DNA of 43,072 nt from Synergistaceae bacterium (GTDB lineage Bacteria > Synergistota > Synergistia > Synergistales > Aminobacteriaceae): NCBI GenBank assembly GCA_017454625.1, contig JAFTCP010000134.1:1-43072 (forward strand), written 5' to 3'. Shown piece after piece: positions 7,688 through 16,182 of this stretch. The notes below the pieces were generated by a model. The model ran no database searches, had not been told where the DNA came from, and saw only the letters and a list, made by a program, of their open reading frames with translations. Position numbers and translations under genes: made by a program. Numbering within the stretch: position 1 is the first letter of the stretch; each line of letters opens with the position of its first letter.

Positions 7688-10201
7688 ATGCCCGACGAAA
7701 ATGAAAATTTAATCCAGCCCGAAAACTTTGACGAGGCAGGACGAATAATAACACTTCCATTAGTGGGAGAAGTCAGAACAAGCTACTTAAATTATGCTAT
7801 GAGCGTCATAATTGGCCGAGCTTTACCAGACGCACGAGACGGCTTGAAACCTGTTCAGCGCAGAGTGCTTTATGCGATGTCCGAACTTGGATTGAAACAT
7901 AACACAGCCTACAAGAAATCCGCGAGAATTGTCGGTGAAACGATGGGTAAATATCATCCTCACGGAGACAGCGCGATTTACGACACAATGGTTCGTCTCG
8001 CTCAAAACTGGAACTTACGCTACACTCTCGTTGATGGTCAAGGAAACTTCGGCTCAATCGACGGAGACAGCGCGGCGGCTATGCGTTACACCGAAGCTAG
8101 ATTAAGCTGGCCCGGAGAATTAATGCTCGCGAATATCGACGAGGATACAATTGACTGGGGACAAAATTTTGATGAGTCTCTCAAAGAACCCTTAACTCTT
8201 CCGTCAATTCTTCCGAACTTGCTTGTAAATGGCTCAACCGGAATTGCTGTAGGTATGGCTACAAATATGCCTCCTCATAATTTGCGCGAGGTCGTCAACG
8301 TTCTTTGCTGGTTAATCGAGAATGACATTGATCCGGAGAATGCCGAGCTTAAGGACATATTACAGTTCTTACCTGGCCCGGACTTCCCTACTGGCGGAGA
8401 AATTCTCGGCAACGCTGGAATTATCGACGCTTACACCACAGGACGCGGAAAAATCATCGTTCGCGGAAAAATGCACGTCGAGGAGAACAAGCGCGGACGA
8501 CAAAGCGTAGTCATAACCGAAATTCCTTATGCCGTCAACAAAACTATGTTGCTTGAAGCTATCGTTGAGGCCGTCCAGGAGAAAAAGGTTGAAGGGATTT
8601 CCGAGATGCGCGATGAATCCGACAGGGATGGACTTAGAATTGTCGCGGAACTTTCACGTGATACTGACCCGGATTTAGTCATGCGTCAGCTCTACAAGAA
8701 TACTCAGCTTCAAACGACGTACGGAGTAATCAATCTTGCGCTCGTAAATAAGCATCCCGAAATTTTGTCAATCAAGCAGCTGTTAAGCCTATTCCTGAAT
8801 TACAGGCGTGATGTTGTCAGACGGAGAACCGAACACAGACTTAATCAGGCTCAAGCCCGCGAACACATCATCGAGGGACTGAAGAAGGCATTAACTCACA
8901 TTGAACAGGTAATCCGAACAATACGCTCAACGAACAATGCCGCCGAAGCTAAAGAGAGCCTCCAGAAAGTTTTGGAGTTCTCAGAACCTCAGGCACAAGC
9001 AATTCTTGATATGAGACTGCAGAGGTTGACGGGACTTGAGCGCGAAAAACTCGACGAGGAACAAACGAAACTTTTAGCCGACATTGCGACGTTCAAGAAT
9101 ATTCTTGATGACAGAAAAGTTCTTGACGGCGTAATCAGCTCAGAGCTCAAGGATTTAGCCTCACGCTTCGGCGACGACAGACGTACTAACATCATCACTG
9201 AGGAAATCAAGGAAACTTCGGAGGAAGAATTAATTCAACCTGAGGACATCGTAATAATTCTCTCGAAGGACGGATTGATTAGACGACAGCCTCTTGACTT
9301 CTACAGAACTCAGGACAAAGGCGGTAAGGGCAAGCGCGGCGGAAAAGTTCATGATGACGACAGCATTGCGGCCCTCAGCGTAAGCAACACTCATCATAAT
9401 ATTTTCTTCTTCACGAATTTGGGGAGAATGATGTGCCTTAAGGGCTTTGAAATCCCAGAGAGCAAGACGGGTAAAGGTAAGCCGGTTTCACGTATACTGC
9501 CGTTGTACGAGAATGAAAGGATTGTTTACATCGCCGGCGACGGAATAGAGGAGTTCAAGTTCGCTTTCTTCATCACGAGATACGGGATTGCTAAGCGTTT
9601 AACTTTCGAGGTCTTAGAGTACACCAACCGTGCGAAGAGAATAATGAAACTTGACGAGGGCGACGAAATTGCGCAAGTCAGGTTGACAACTGGCAAGGAT
9701 GAATTGTTAATCGTAACTCAGAACGGACTTGCTTTAAGAGTTCCTGAAAACGAGTTCAGGCCGATTGGAAGAGTTGCGCGTGGAGTTGCGGCGATGAGGC
9801 TTAAGAAGGGCGATAAAGTTTTGAGCTGTGATGTTGTCGACGAGAACAAGAGAATTATCGTTGTCAGCGAAAAAGGTATCGGCAAGAAATTAGAATTTTC
9901 CGAGTTCATGCCCCATCATCGATTTACAGGAGGAGCCTGCATTATGGAACTTACCCCGAAGACAGGCAAACTCGCCGGAAGCGTCGCCGCTAACGATAAC
10001 GACGAAATGATGATAATAACGTCCAAAGGCAGAGTTGTCCGAATGGGAGCGGATCAGGTTACATTGATGAAGAGGCATGCGGTGGGCTATATTGTTCTCA
10101 GGCTTGATGAGGGTGATACGGTTGCTGATTGCAGTTTAATTCGTGCTGAAGACGAAGACGATGAAGCTGACGCGACCAGACCGATTGACTTTGAGGAATA
10201 A
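7688..10201 (+). CDS. gyrA: DNA gyrase subunit A
   Basis: An 837-residue type IIA topoisomerase A subunit that cuts and rejoins DNA with GyrB to introduce negative supercoils. Tyr134 in [11 protein letters not shown] is the DNA-cleaving tyrosine. The quinolone-contact helix reads [10 protein letters not shown], with Ser95 and Asp99 as in quinolone-sensitive enzymes. The winged-helix and tower domains lead to a C-terminal beta-pinwheel with repeated blades. The expected GyrA box (QRRGGKG) appears as QDKGGKG in blade 1, a variant. The start has a strong AAAGGAG site. psd begins 3 bp after the stop codon, giving a gyrA-psd-pssA operon. ParC is the alternative, but the full pinwheel and box-like motif favour GyrA. 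Confidence 0.95.
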   Translation: MPDENENLIQPENFDEAGRIITLPLVGEVRTSYLNYAMSVIIGRALPDARDGLKPVQRRVLYAMSELGLKHNTAYKKSARIVGETMGKYHPHGDSAIYDTMVRLAQNWNLRYTLVDGQGNFGSIDGDSAAAMRYTEARLSWPGELMLANIDEDTIDWGQNFDESLKEPLTLPSILPNLLVNGSTGIAVGMATNMPPHNLREVVNVLCWLIENDIDPENAELKDILQFLPGPDFPTGGEILGNAGIIDAYTTGRGKIIVRGKMHVEENKRGRQSVVITEIPYAVNKTMLLEAIVEAVQEKKVEGISEMRDESDRDGLRIVAELSRDTDPDLVMRQLYKNTQLQTTYGVINLALVNKHPEILSIKQLLSLFLNYRRDVVRRRTEHRLNQAQAREHIIEGLKKALTHIEQVIRTIRSTNNAAEAKESLQKVLEFSEPQAQAILDMRLQRLTGLEREKLDEEQTKLLADIATFKNILDDRKVLDGVISSELKDLASRFGDDRRTNIITEEIKETSEEELIQPEDIVIILSKDGLIRRQPLDFYRTQDKGGKGKRGGKVHDDDSIAALSVSNTHHNIFFFTNLGRMMCLKGFEIPESKTGKGKPVSRILPLYENERIVYIAGDGIEEFKFAFFITRYGIAKRLTFEVLEYTNRAKRIMKLDEGDEIAQVRLTTGKDELLIVTQNGLALRVPENEFRPIGRVARGVAAMRLKKGDKVLSCDVVDENKRIIVVSEKGIGKKLEFSEFMPHHRFTGGACIMELTPKTGKLAGSVAANDNDEMMIITSKGRVVRMGADQVTLMKRHAVGYIVLRLDEGDTVADCSLIRAEDEDDEADATRPIDFEE

Positions 10202-10204
10202 TCA

Positions 10205-10825
10205 ATGAAAATTGCTAAAGACGGACTGCCGACGATAATATTTTTGCTGTTATGTTCGGGAGCTTTCGCGTTTATCTCGTTAATTCCGGCTGTAATAATT
10301 TTCGCGCTGTTATGTCTGGTAATCTGGTTTTTCCGGGACCCTGAGAGGACGACGAATTACGAGGACGGAAATTTTTACTCGCCGGCTGACGGAAAAATCG
10401 TAGAGATCTCCGAGTGTGAGCATGAATTTACGGGTTCAGCTCTAAAAGTCGGCATCTTCATGAACATTTTCAGCGTCCATGTGAACCGCGCACCATGCAC
10501 AGGACGAGTTGATTATCTTGAATATATTCCGGGAAAGAAAGTTGCGGCATTCTCACCTAAAGCGTCGGAGATTAACGAGCGTAATTTTGTCGGGCTCTCA
10601 ACACAATGGGGGCCCGTCATGATGACACAAATAGCCGGACTTGTCGCGAGAAGAATAGTTTGCAGACTGAGACGCGGGGAAATTTTGGAAGCCGGACAGC
10701 GTTACGGTATGATTAAATTGGGCTCAAGGGTTGATTTGTACGTGCCTCGTGATACAGTATTGCGTGTGAAAATCGGCGAGGAAGTCAAGGCCGGAATAAC
10801 ATGTATAGGAGTGATAAAAGATTGA
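10205..10825 (+). CDS. psd: Phosphatidylserine decarboxylase proenzyme (short, archaeal-type)
   Basis: A 206-residue membrane-associated enzyme that converts phosphatidylserine to phosphatidylethanolamine. Residues 8-45 form two hydrophobic segments that anchor it to the inner membrane. The conserved AGLVARRIV helix precedes MIKLGSRVDLYVP. In this family the proenzyme cuts itself between Gly and Ser (here Gly173-Ser174), and the serine becomes the pyruvoyl cofactor. The length fits the short form of the family. Its ribosome binding site lies in the end of gyrA. The next gene makes the substrate, so the two act in sequence. Confidence 0.92.
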   Translation: MKIAKDGLPTIIFLLLCSGAFAFISLIPAVIIFALLCLVIWFFRDPERTTNYEDGNFYSPADGKIVEISECEHEFTGSALKVGIFMNIFSVHVNRAPCTGRVDYLEYIPGKKVAAFSPKASEINERNFVGLSTQWGPVMMTQIAGLVARRIVCRLRRGEILEAGQRYGMIKLGSRVDLYVPRDTVLRVKIGEEVKAGITCIGVIKD

Positions 10826-10878
10826 GAAACTTTTTGCGTATCAGGCGAAAGATGGGGAAATTTAGGAGGTCAAAACCT

Positions 10879-11586
10879 TTGGAGTTCAGGCAGATAGTTC
10901 CGAACATGGTAACGAGCGGGAATTTACTTTGCGGGATATTCTCGTTGATGATGACATTACACGGCAGATATGTTCCGGCGGCGTGGTTAATATTTTTTGC
11001 TGTAATCTTTGACGGTTTCGACGGGAAAGTTGCGCGTATGCTCGGCGGAGGCTCTCAATTTGGGCTTGAGTTTGACAGTTTAGCGGATTTAGTGAGTTTT
11101 GGAGTTGCTCCGTCAATTCTGCTCTATCAAGTTTCGGTTCGTGAGCTTCACATAATCGGAGCTGTCGTAGCGTGTTTCTTTGCGTTATGCGTGGCACTGA
11201 GATTAGCGAGGTTTAACGTTGTTCATGTTCCCGGACCGTTTCAGGGCTTGCCGTGTCCAGCGGGAGGATTGTTTGTTGCGTCGTTCGTGATTGCCGGGAT
11301 AAAACTTCCTGCGTGGGTTACGGCTATAGTGCTGGGCTTCGTGGGATTTCTGATGATTTCGAGTATTCCATATGCGAACATGAAGAAATTGACGAAGAAG
11401 ACCGCGAATAAGACGAAATGTTTTGCTTTGCTCTCATTGTTCGTAATCTCGTTCGTGTGCTTGAAGAGTTCAGCGCCGTTGTTCTTGTTTGCGTTGTATA
11501 TTGTGAGCGGATTAATAAGGTTTGACTGGGGCCAATGGATTTTGAAGCCTGAGGCACGAGACGAGGCATTAAGCCATAAAAACTAA
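10879..11586 (+). CDS. pssA: CDP-diacylglycerol-serine O-phosphatidyltransferase
   Basis: An integral membrane enzyme of the CDP-alcohol phosphatidyltransferase family that makes phosphatidylserine from CDP-diacylglycerol and serine. The signature D-x2-DG-x2-AR-x8-G-x3-D-x3-D is complete, from FDGFDGKVAR to FDSLAD. Several transmembrane helices follow. A frame is open from an ATG at 10801 inside psd, but that ATG has no ribosome binding site. The TTG at 10879 lies 9 bases after a perfect AGGAGG (10864-10869) and gives the usual family start (EFRQIVPNMVTSGN), so it is preferred, giving 235 residues. The product feeds psd. Confidence 0.9.
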   Translation: MEFRQIVPNMVTSGNLLCGIFSLMMTLHGRYVPAAWLIFFAVIFDGFDGKVARMLGGGSQFGLEFDSLADLVSFGVAPSILLYQVSVRELHIIGAVVACFFALCVALRLARFNVVHVPGPFQGLPCPAGGLFVASFVIAGIKLPAWVTAIVLGFVGFLMISSIPYANMKKLTKKTANKTKCFALLSLFVISFVCLKSSAPLFLFALYIVSGLIRFDWGQWILKPEARDEALSHKN

Positions 11587-11592
11587 GATTAT

Positions 11593-11626
11593 CCCCTCAG
11601 CACGGAAACTGGGGGGAAATTTTTTT
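11593..11626. terminator. Terminator after the gyrA-psd-pssA operon
   Basis: CCCCTCAG (11593-11600) pairs with CTGGGGGG (about 11609-11616), one wobble, loop of 8, followed by a run of seven T. It separates converging genes. Confidence 0.85.
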
Positions 11627-11636
11627 ATCAAGCGTA

Positions 11637-12848
11637 TTAATATAACATGTTATATTTTCTTGCACATTCAAGCATCTTTTCACGGTCAAGAGCCTTCACA
11701 TTCTCAACAATCCATTCTCGCATCGAGGCTCCTTCGGGTGTGTCCTGAGACGCTGAGAGAAATTTAAGCTCAACGCCTAATCCTTTAGCGACATCATGAG
11801 CGATTAACGGCCAGACTTTCCCAATATCGCCGACAATCGGAATACTTCCTTCATGACGCGCAAAAGCTGACATTTCCATTCTGAACGGAATTTTCGCGGC
11901 TTTCGTCTTGGGTAATCCCTTATCGATTGCCTCTTGTACCGTCTTGTTGAGTTCGACGGCTTTACGTAAATTCTCATCCAGGTCAATACGAACTAAAATT
12001 TTCTCACGAAGATTATACGTGTTCTGCCCACTCCACCAAGCCCAAATCCCGTGTCCTGTGTAACACTCAAACGGGCCGTCGTGAATTTCCTGCGTCAAAG
12101 CTACAGCACTCTCAATGATTACGTCGCATGAAGAAAGCATTCGGGAAATCCGCATTGAACGCTCCGAAACAGGGATTGAATCACCGATTGACATTCCCAC
12201 AGCTCCGCCGCCGACAAGCTGAGGAATAGTTACGAGAACAGGAACATTTTTACGCGCCGCCGCTCCTAACATCGTATGTTCATCACAGCCCCAGCCAGCA
12301 ACAGTTTCAAACGAAAGCCCGTACATTCTCGCAAGCCCTAAAACTTCGTGAGCAAGCCTCTCCGTTCTAAGTCCCATTGGATAAGCCATATTCCCAGCGG
12401 CCTTGATTATCTCGTTCTGATGAGGCAGCTTTTCTCCGCGTTTAATCAACTCATCATCAAGCGGCATTTCCCGTTTCAAGTTTGCAAGCTCTTCTTGTGT
12501 CATGCAAGTAAACTCGAAAACGTCGCCTCTTGGCATCTTTGACATGTCCATATTAAGAGCCTGAGCATCAACACGATAAACTCGGTCAAGTGAGCCCGCC
12601 ATTTCATGAGCAATCACAGCTGAACTCGTCGAGACAGCATCAACGAGACCGACGCGAATTAATTCGGCTATTAACGTCGTAACTCCCTCGTGAATGTTCG
12701 GGCCGCTTCCTGTTACAACCATTACATGCCCGCCGCGCTTCTTCGTCTCTATAATTTTCTTGACAGCTGACCTCACGCCTTCAAGTGAACGTTCATCAAG
12801 TGAAGACCTGAAATATTCCAGCTGGTTTAGTCCAAATAAATTTGCCAT
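11637..12848 (-). CDS. Uncharacterised Rossmann-like protein (deoxyhypusine synthase/TIGR00300-like impression)
   Basis: A 403-residue soluble protein with no signal peptide. The segment HVMVVTGSGPNIHEGVTTL, followed by a VDAVSTSSAVIAHEMAG strand-helix, resembles the way deoxyhypusine synthase and the LOR/SDH (TIGR00300) conserved domain begin their nucleotide-binding fold. I could not match the catalytic lysine or other signature residues, so this is only a fold-level impression. Other conserved-looking patches are GWGCDEHTMLGAAARK, PQLVGGGAVGMSIGDS and GHGIWAWWSGQNTYNL. It may bind NAD(P) and act on a small metabolite (inference). It stands alone between a terminator and the ybjQ-like gene. 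Confidence 0.75.
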   Translation of the reverse strand: MANLFGLNQLEYFRSSLDERSLEGVRSAVKKIIETKKRGGHVMVVTGSGPNIHEGVTTLIAELIRVGLVDAVSTSSAVIAHEMAGSLDRVYRVDAQALNMDMSKMPRGDVFEFTCMTQEELANLKREMPLDDELIKRGEKLPHQNEIIKAAGNMAYPMGLRTERLAHEVLGLARMYGLSFETVAGWGCDEHTMLGAAARKNVPVLVTIPQLVGGGAVGMSIGDSIPVSERSMRISRMLSSCDVIIESAVALTQEIHDGPFECYTGHGIWAWWSGQNTYNLREKILVRIDLDENLRKAVELNKTVQEAIDKGLPKTKAAKIPFRMEMSAFARHEGSIPIVGDIGKVWPLIAHDVAKGLGVELKFLSASQDTPEGASMREWIVENVKALDREKMLECARKYNMLY

Positions 12849-12902
12849 AAAAATTTTAGCCTCCTTTATTCACATATTATCACGCAAATATTATCAGAAT
12901 TG

Positions 12903-13223
12903 TCATACATATTTGAAAGCTGTCCCGTAAATTATGATCTCAGCCGCTCCCCCAGCAACTTGAGGTGCCGAAATATTAACGCCGTAAATCCCGTCAGCGT
13001 TTAACTTTCTGGCTTCTTCCCTCAGTCTCTCTTCGGCTAATGCAATCCCCTTTTTTATCATCGCTGAATAATCGCTGAGTTCTCCGCCGACCGTCATATT
13101 TTTTACTGAGGCTTTCATATCCCGAAGAAAATTTGAGCTTAGACAGCTTACTCCGTAAATTATGCCTATGTCCTGAGTTCCTGAGGGCGGAAATGTCCGA
13201 GTGCTTAACGTTATTTCATTCAT
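12903..13223 (-). CDS. YbjQ/UPF0145-family protein
   Basis: A 106-residue protein of the YbjQ (UPF0145, DUF74) family, sometimes called heavy-metal-binding-domain proteins. Family members form pentameric rings of unknown function. The expected pattern is present: an N-terminal strand, the long helix ALAEERLREEARKLNADGIYGVN and the C-terminal IIIYGTAFKYV. Its start overlaps the end of the upstream membrane-protein gene by 8 bp, so they are translationally coupled. Confidence 0.85.
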   Translation of the reverse strand: MNEITLSTRTFPPSGTQDIGIIYGVSCLSSNFLRDMKASVKNMTVGGELSDYSAMIKKGIALAEERLREEARKLNADGIYGVNISAPQVAGGAAEIIIYGTAFKYV

Positions 13224-15192
13224 GATTTCTTAACTCCTCAGGGCTGATGACTTCGATAAATTCTTGATGCTTCTTAATCCACCATGAAATATAATCAAGA
13301 CTCTCAAGTTTCACCGAAAAAATATAATCCCCGCTTCCGTCCTGAGCCGGTAAAAGTGTCTGCGAAATGTCCCATTGTGTGCGTCTGGTCTCGTCGGCAA
13401 ATTCTGGCGAAATTTTAAGTTTTACGTCGTAAATTGGCCTTGCTGCTTGCATTTGCGTGGGAGGCTGATTGTAAATCGTGATATTCTCGCTCTTATTCTC
13501 GGTCTTGCTGTGATGCTGGAACAACGGGACTAACATTTTCGCGATTGATGCCAGGAAAAATATTATAATCCCCGTGATGATGTAAAATTTATACCTTGCC
13601 CATTGATATTCCCACTCGTTAATATACGGCTTGCGGGCTTCCTTGTCGCTGATCTCGGCCAATCTCAAAATCTCGTAATGAATTGTATTCGCATCAGTCT
13701 CACGTCCTCCGAATAATTGCGGAACATAACGCTCCGGAAGCTCATTCATTATCCAGCGTAAGTCTTCAAGTGAAAGTTTCGAGGCCGTATTTCTCGCTGG
13801 AGGTGTCAGCTTCGAGGTCATCCATGAGACGAGTTCAAGGGAATTTTGCGACGGAGGGAATTTTTCCCATATATCATGAGGAAGTAACGCATAAAAGTCG
13901 AAGTATTGAGTTCCAGCGAGTTCTAGCCATTCTTTAGCCTGAGTGATATTGTTCTGCTGTAGAACGTTCATTAATCGCCGGAAATTCTGAGGTGAAGCCT
14001 CCTTAATCATCACGCCGAAATTATCAATTACATAATCATACTTGTCGCTCCCTAAAAGCTCAACAGCTGAAGAAATCCTCTCGGCCAATTGCATTTTGTC
14101 AGTGTCGTTCATTCCCTCGCTGAGATTAATAATTCTTGGGTCATCGGCAAATTCTAGAGCCTGCTTCTTCGTGTTCTGCAAGGCTCCGTAAGACGAAATC
14201 AGAACGTCCATAACATAAGGCTCTATCACGTCCCAGTAAATTAACGGCATCTCTCGCGAATACATGTTCAAGTTTCGTTCATGAAGCATTCTTTTAACGT
14301 CGGATTCAGCGTTCCAAGCGATTGAAGCGACATCATAGAGCGACCATGCAATCATAATAGGGCCTATGACGGGTAAAGTTTTTCCGATTGCTCGGCCTAT
14401 GACACTTTTAGCGGCTTTCTGGAAGATTAAACTTTTTCCGGCATATTTAGCTAGATAATTCACAAGCTGTTTGCGAAAAATTAAGGCAATTCCTCCGGCG
14501 GCAGTCGCTCCCGTAAATTTCAAGTCAGGATATTTCGTGCTGATTTTGGCGTTTATGTCGGCAAGAATTTTTTCTCCGTTGTCCTGAGCGGTCGTGTTCT
14601 GTCGGATATATGCCTTCGTGATTGGGTTATTGCTTCCGGCGATGAGAATTATGCTTGTCCTTCGGTAAAATTCGGCTATTTCATTCTGCAAGCTCTCGCC
14701 CCATTTTTCCTCTAAGTCCTTCAAGAAGTCATCGAACGGCTCAGAGAAATTGTAAGCGGCTGATTCCTGAATGTCATTAACGACATTTCCCATGTTAGTG
14801 CCGATTTGCAAGCCTGCTGTCCCCCATAACATGCCTTGTGTGTGCTCATCGAACGCGTCATTAACAGCTTTCTCAAGTTTTCCCGGCATTCCCAGAGCTT
14901 TCCAGCGGGCGTTGTAAAGCCTCATGAAGTTATTGCGTGCTTTCTTGATGCCGTCCCGAAAATTTACCTTGTCAATGTCCGAAGCATTATTGCCGAGTTC
15001 CTTTATTGCAGTCTCAATCTCGACTTCACGTTCCGTTTCAGTCTTGATTATGTCAGTGGAGACAGTTTCAGAAGTATTATTGCCAGATGAAATTTTTGCG
15101 TCCGTGATTGAGTTTATGTCAGTCAATGAGACTTCGGCCCAAGCATGAGCGCTGACAAGAAGAATGATGATAACCAGAAAAATTTTGCGCAT
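13216..15192 (-). CDS. Membrane-anchored protein with C-terminal WCX-like domain
   Basis: A 658-residue protein I do not recognise as a whole. An upstream ATG is in frame, but GGGAGGAAG sits 4-5 bases before the ATG at 15192, which also gives a clean signal peptide (MRKIFLVIIILLVSAHAWA). Residues 20-250 are helical and charged. A hydrophobic LPVIGPIMIAWSLYDVAS segment lies near residue 290. A transmembrane helix (YKFYIITGIIIFFLASIAK) follows near 540-560. The last 70 residues, from VKLKISPEFADETRRTQW to VISPEELRNHE, match the WCX module that normally ends WYL-domain transcription regulators. Topology would place WCX in the cytoplasm (inference). It overlaps the ybjQ-like gene downstream. Confidence 0.75.
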   Translation of the reverse strand: MRKIFLVIIILLVSAHAWAEVSLTDINSITDAKISSGNNTSETVSTDIIKTETEREVEIETAIKELGNNASDIDKVNFRDGIKKARNNFMRLYNARWKALGMPGKLEKAVNDAFDEHTQGMLWGTAGLQIGTNMGNVVNDIQESAAYNFSEPFDDFLKDLEEKWGESLQNEIAEFYRRTSIILIAGSNNPITKAYIRQNTTAQDNGEKILADINAKISTKYPDLKFTGATAAGGIALIFRKQLVNYLAKYAGKSLIFQKAAKSVIGRAIGKTLPVIGPIMIAWSLYDVASIAWNAESDVKRMLHERNLNMYSREMPLIYWDVIEPYVMDVLISSYGALQNTKKQALEFADDPRIINLSEGMNDTDKMQLAERISSAVELLGSDKYDYVIDNFGVMIKEASPQNFRRLMNVLQQNNITQAKEWLELAGTQYFDFYALLPHDIWEKFPPSQNSLELVSWMTSKLTPPARNTASKLSLEDLRWIMNELPERYVPQLFGGRETDANTIHYEILRLAEISDKEARKPYINEWEYQWARYKFYIITGIIIFFLASIAKMLVPLFQHHSKTENKSENITIYNQPPTQMQAARPIYDVKLKISPEFADETRRTQWDISQTLLPAQDGSGDYIFSVKLESLDYISWWIKKHQEFIEVISPEELRNHE

Positions 15193-15250
15193 TAATCTTC
15201 CTCCCTTTGTGATTATTCTAGCAAAATTAATACGCAAATATTATGACTAT

Positions 15251-15276
15251 ACTTTACGGCGTTATCAAATCAGCCT
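15251..15276 (-). pseudogene. Remnant of a second hydrolase 3' end
   Basis: Twenty-six bases here match 15301-15326, inside the end of the adjacent hydrolase gene, at 22 of 26 positions. The minus-strand reading would be like GWLDNAVK, with the Trp codon changed to TGA. It lies right after the hydrolase stop codon, as if the tail of a duplicated copy were left behind. Confidence 0.5.
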
Positions 15277-16180
15277 AATTTTCCTGGTGTTTTTCCCAGA
15301 ACTTTACAGCATTATCAAGCCAGCCTTCAGCAATTGTATTCTCGCCGAGCCCGAAGCCGTGAGACAATCCCGGAAAAATCTCTATCATCGTGTCAGTTCC
15401 GTTTGACTTTATCGCGTTAATTCTTCTCTGCATGGTTTGATACGGCGCAATTCCGTCCTCAGTTCCCACGCAATTATAAGTCGGAGGCTCATTACCGGTA
15501 ACTTCGCTAAGAGCTGTGTACTGCATGATTACCGCCGCAGGTCTCGGATAAACTTTTTCGCCGAACTCGTCAGTCCCGTAACTTCCAAGCCAAGCCGATA
15601 ATCTCGCTCCCGCGCTTCCTCCCCATAACGAATAATTCTTAACGTCAACGCCTAACTCGTCAGCGTGTTCATGAATGAAAGCTATTGCACGCGCTAAGTC
15701 CTCACATCCTGTGTCTGCTCCGGGCCGATAAATCAAAGCGAACGCGTTATAGCCCTTGCGTGAGAGTTCCAGAGCATGAGGGAAGCTGTCATGCATCGCG
15801 CCTACAAAAACGAAACCTCCGCCGGCGTTACAAATCGCGAATTTCGCTCCCGGTTTCCCCCTGAAGAAGAATAATCCTGTGTCTCGTGCTCGCTTATCAT
15901 TGGCCGGATAAATCGGGTAAAAAATTCTGTCGCTGTTTTCGAGAATGTAATTCACGATGTCAACAGTCCTAGCTGTGTTAAGTCGTCCGTACCATGTCAG
16001 GCGTAAAGTCTTGAGGGTGTCGCCGCTGTAATAATTCTCGTTCACAGGGAAAATCAAACGTCCGAAACTCTTTAGCTTGGGATGATTGATAACGTCAGCA
16101 ATCTTCGTGTCAGCATCAAAAGCATAAGCCGCCCCGAAACTCAGGGCGACTAATACACAACATAATAATATCTTGTTCAT
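15275..16180 (-). CDS. Exported alpha/beta hydrolase (acetyl-esterase-like)
   Basis: A 301-residue protein with a signal peptide (MNKILLCCVLVALSFGAAYA), so it is probably periplasmic. It has the alpha/beta hydrolase triad: nucleophile Ser189 in GGSAGAR, an acid in CVGTEDGIAP and histidine in GLSHGFG. The oxyanion-hole strand is NAGGGFVFVG. The pattern fits small-molecule esterases (acetyl-xylan/BD-FAE-like) rather than lipases with large lids. The gene lies 2 bp after the carboxylesterase gene in a minus-strand run of exported hydrolases. Natural substrate unknown; plant-derived esters are possible for a gut organism. Confidence 0.88.
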   Translation of the reverse strand: MNKILLCCVLVALSFGAAYAFDADTKIADVINHPKLKSFGRLIFPVNENYYSGDTLKTLRLTWYGRLNTARTVDIVNYILENSDRIFYPIYPANDKRARDTGLFFFRGKPGAKFAICNAGGGFVFVGAMHDSFPHALELSRKGYNAFALIYRPGADTGCEDLARAIAFIHEHADELGVDVKNYSLWGGSAGARLSAWLGSYGTDEFGEKVYPRPAAVIMQYTALSEVTGNEPPTYNCVGTEDGIAPYQTMQRRINAIKSNGTDTMIEIFPGLSHGFGLGENTIAEGWLDNAVKFWEKHQEN

Positions 16181-16182
16181 GC

